Assembly: GCA_036939355.1 (NCBI GenBank)
Contig: JALLAP010000145.1
Coordinates: 1 to 18,630 of the forward strand
Direction of reading: 5' to 3'
Length of the DNA: 18,630 nucleotides
Source: Thalassiosira profunda
Lineage: Eukaryota; Bacillariophyta; Thalassiosirophyceae; Thalassiosirales; Thalassiosiraceae
Shown one piece after another: positions 17,417-18,630 of this stretch (the stretch's first letter is position 1; every line of letters starts with the position of its first letter). The notes under the pieces are model-generated. The model was not told where the DNA came from and made no database searches. It saw only the letters and a list, made by a program, of their open reading frames with translations. The translations under genes and the position numbers were made by a program.

Positions 17417-18628
17417 TTACAGCCCCTGCATCGCACTGATATCGGTTGGGATGGACACCGCTTTCTCGATCTTTTCAACCACGTAATCGGAGCCACCGTT
17501 TAGCCGCAGCTTCACGTCGTGATACGCGAGAAGTGTTGGTCGGTGCCCCACAGAGATGAAGGTCAGGCCCGGACGCGACATCGTCACCTTGCCGCCTGCT
17601 TCTGCCCGCTTCAGATCCTTCTGCGCCATATTCCGTATGAGCGAGTACATTTTAGCTTCCGAGACGACATCCAGCGCCGAAGTTGCCTCGTCCAGTATGA
17701 CCAGCCGGGGTTGATTGACCACGAGCCGACCAAACGCAAGGCGCTGTTGCTCGCCCAGCGATAGCGTGTTGCCCCAATCCAAGACCGTGTTGAGGCCCTG
17801 GATGGGATCTCCATCTCCAAATCGATACGGCAGCTCGCGAAGGTCCACCATATCCAGCACATTCAGCAGGTCCTGGTCCGTCATCGACTGCCGGAGCAAG
17901 TGAGCGCGGCTCAGCCTGTGCCCCTCCGGATAGTCGTCCGGATTCAGCGACTCTGTCGAGGGATAGAGGAGCTGATCTTTCAGCGACCCCAGTGCGCAAT
18001 ACGGCCTTTGCGGGAGGAAATAGACTTCATCGTCCGGCACGCGCGTGACCTCCCCAGTTCCAGCGGTCCAGAGACCGGCAATCGCCCTTAAGAGACTCGA
18101 TTTACCAGCGCCCGAGTTGCCCACAATGAGTAAATGTTCTCCTTCGCGCACGGTCAGATCCAAGCTGTCAATCAGCATTCGTTTGCGATCAGGCGTGACG
18201 AGGCCCAGCTTGTTGGTTGTGAGAAGGACGTTCCCTCCATTTGCAATGGACGGCTCCATCCTCTCCATGTTCAATTGAATGGTATCGCCAGATGCGTGCA
18301 TTCCTTTCACTTCACGCTCTGCCACGCGAGATGGTTCTGCAGACACGTCAATGGCATCCGTCGCATTGAGTTCTTTGGGCAGAGACAGGAGGCCATCTTC
18401 GTTGTTTCTCGTCGGATCTGCATCTCTCATAGCCGTCAGGAACGTGCTGAGACGCTCAATGCCCGCCGAGAACGAGCTCAATTGCTCGAATTCATTAACC
18501 AGGACTGTCAAGTCATTTAGGACGTGGTTGAAGGCTCCATTCGTCTGCGAAATCACACCCAATTGGATCGTTCCCGCAAAATACTGCGGCGCCACAATCG
18601 CCACCGGGACAATCTGGACGAAGTAGTG
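17417..18628 (-). CDS. SbmA/YddA/ABCD-like ABC transporter, 5'-truncated by window edge
   Basis: 403 visible residues, open to the window edge; the start lies beyond 18630. The first ~55 residues are the last membrane helices of an ABC_membrane_2 domain (P-x-YF-x-G-x-I-x-LG, then Q-x(4)-F and a final RLSTF). A linker leads to a nucleotide-binding domain with Walker A GNSGAGKS (fragment residues 170-177), the Q-loop in FLPQRPY, signature LSLGEQQR (289-296), Walker B LVILDEATSALD (309-320) and the switch His in ISVGHRPTL. LSLGEQQR in place of LSGGQ is typical of the YddA/ABCD branch, which includes bacterial, cyanobacterial and peroxisomal half-transporters. Substrate and membrane (plastid or peroxisome) cannot be told without the N-terminus. 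It is convergent with the HMG gene. Confidence 0.9.
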   Translation of the reverse strand, partial: HYFVQIVPVAIVAPQYFAGTIQLGVISQTNGAFNHVLNDLTVLVNEFEQLSSFSAGIERLSTFLTAMRDADPTRNNEDGLLSLPKELNATDAIDVSAEPSRVAEREVKGMHASGDTIQLNMERMEPSIANGGNVLLTTNKLGLVTPDRKRMLIDSLDLTVREGEHLLIVGNSGAGKSSLLRAIAGLWTAGTGEVTRVPDDEVYFLPQRPYCALGSLKDQLLYPSTESLNPDDYPEGHRLSRAHLLRQSMTDQDLLNVLDMVDLRELPYRFGDGDPIQGLNTVLDWGNTLSLGEQQRLAFGRLVVNQPRLVILDEATSALDVVSEAKMYSLIRNMAQKDLKRAEAGGKVTMSRPGLTFISVGHRPTLLAYHDVKLRLNGGSDYVVEKIEKAVSIPTDISAMQGL

Positions 18629-18630
18629 GT

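Overview
This is eukaryotic nuclear DNA, most likely from a photosynthetic stramenopile (a diatom is my first guess, inferred and not proven). Three things support this. Genes are interrupted by short GT-AG introns of 80-120 nt. There is an encoded ClpS whose N-terminus is a signal peptide followed by an AFTAP motif, as in plastid proteins of algae with a red secondary plastid. The other genes encode eukaryotic or algal families, including HMG boxes, a ZZ finger and a DUF579-type methyltransferase. I see no tRNA, rRNA, CRISPR array or intact mobile element.

Layout: the 3' part of a GPH/SLC45-like transporter (1-1182,+); plastid ClpS (1642-2091,+); secretory 2OG-Fe(II) oxygenase-like protein (2350-3540,-); sirtuin fused to a ZZ zinc finger (3674-5030,+, 1 intron); UDP-glucose 4-epimerase (5135-6402,-, 1 intron); DUF579/glucuronoxylan-methyltransferase-like gene with two frame breaks (6596-7387,+); unknown family member A (7544-8541,-, 1 intron); PARG-like macrodomain protein (9000-10349,+, 1 intron); truncated TenA-like ORF (10597-10815,-); conserved hypothetical (11121-12393,+, 3 introns); unknown family member B (12573-13364,-); five-HMG-box protein with a C-terminal FHA-like domain (13931-17211,+); and the C-terminal part of an SbmA/YddA/ABCD-like ABC transporter (17417-18628,-).

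From ClpS onward twelve consecutive genes alternate strand perfectly, so every neighbour pair is either convergent (104-258 bp between coding regions) or divergent (133-566 bp). All seven introns I can place begin with GTGAGT. The most interesting points are: (1) the SIR2-ZZ fusion, with a basic Ser-rich insert inside the sirtuin zinc module; (2) the HMG x5 plus FHA-like architecture; (3) an intron of the conserved hypothetical gene that is almost entirely an antisense fragment of the neighbouring unknown-family gene; and (4) a macrodomain protein whose signature deviates from the canonical PARG motif.

The HMG gene looks broken as given, but both breaks coincide with a single N flanked by a 72-bp duplication. 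Removing one copy plus the N at each site restores one frame, so these are contig-join artefacts and not biology. Several genes touch NAD/ADP-ribose or chromatin biology (sirtuin, macrodomain, HMG). I regard that as a suggestive neighbourhood only, since eukaryotic neighbours need not be functionally linked.
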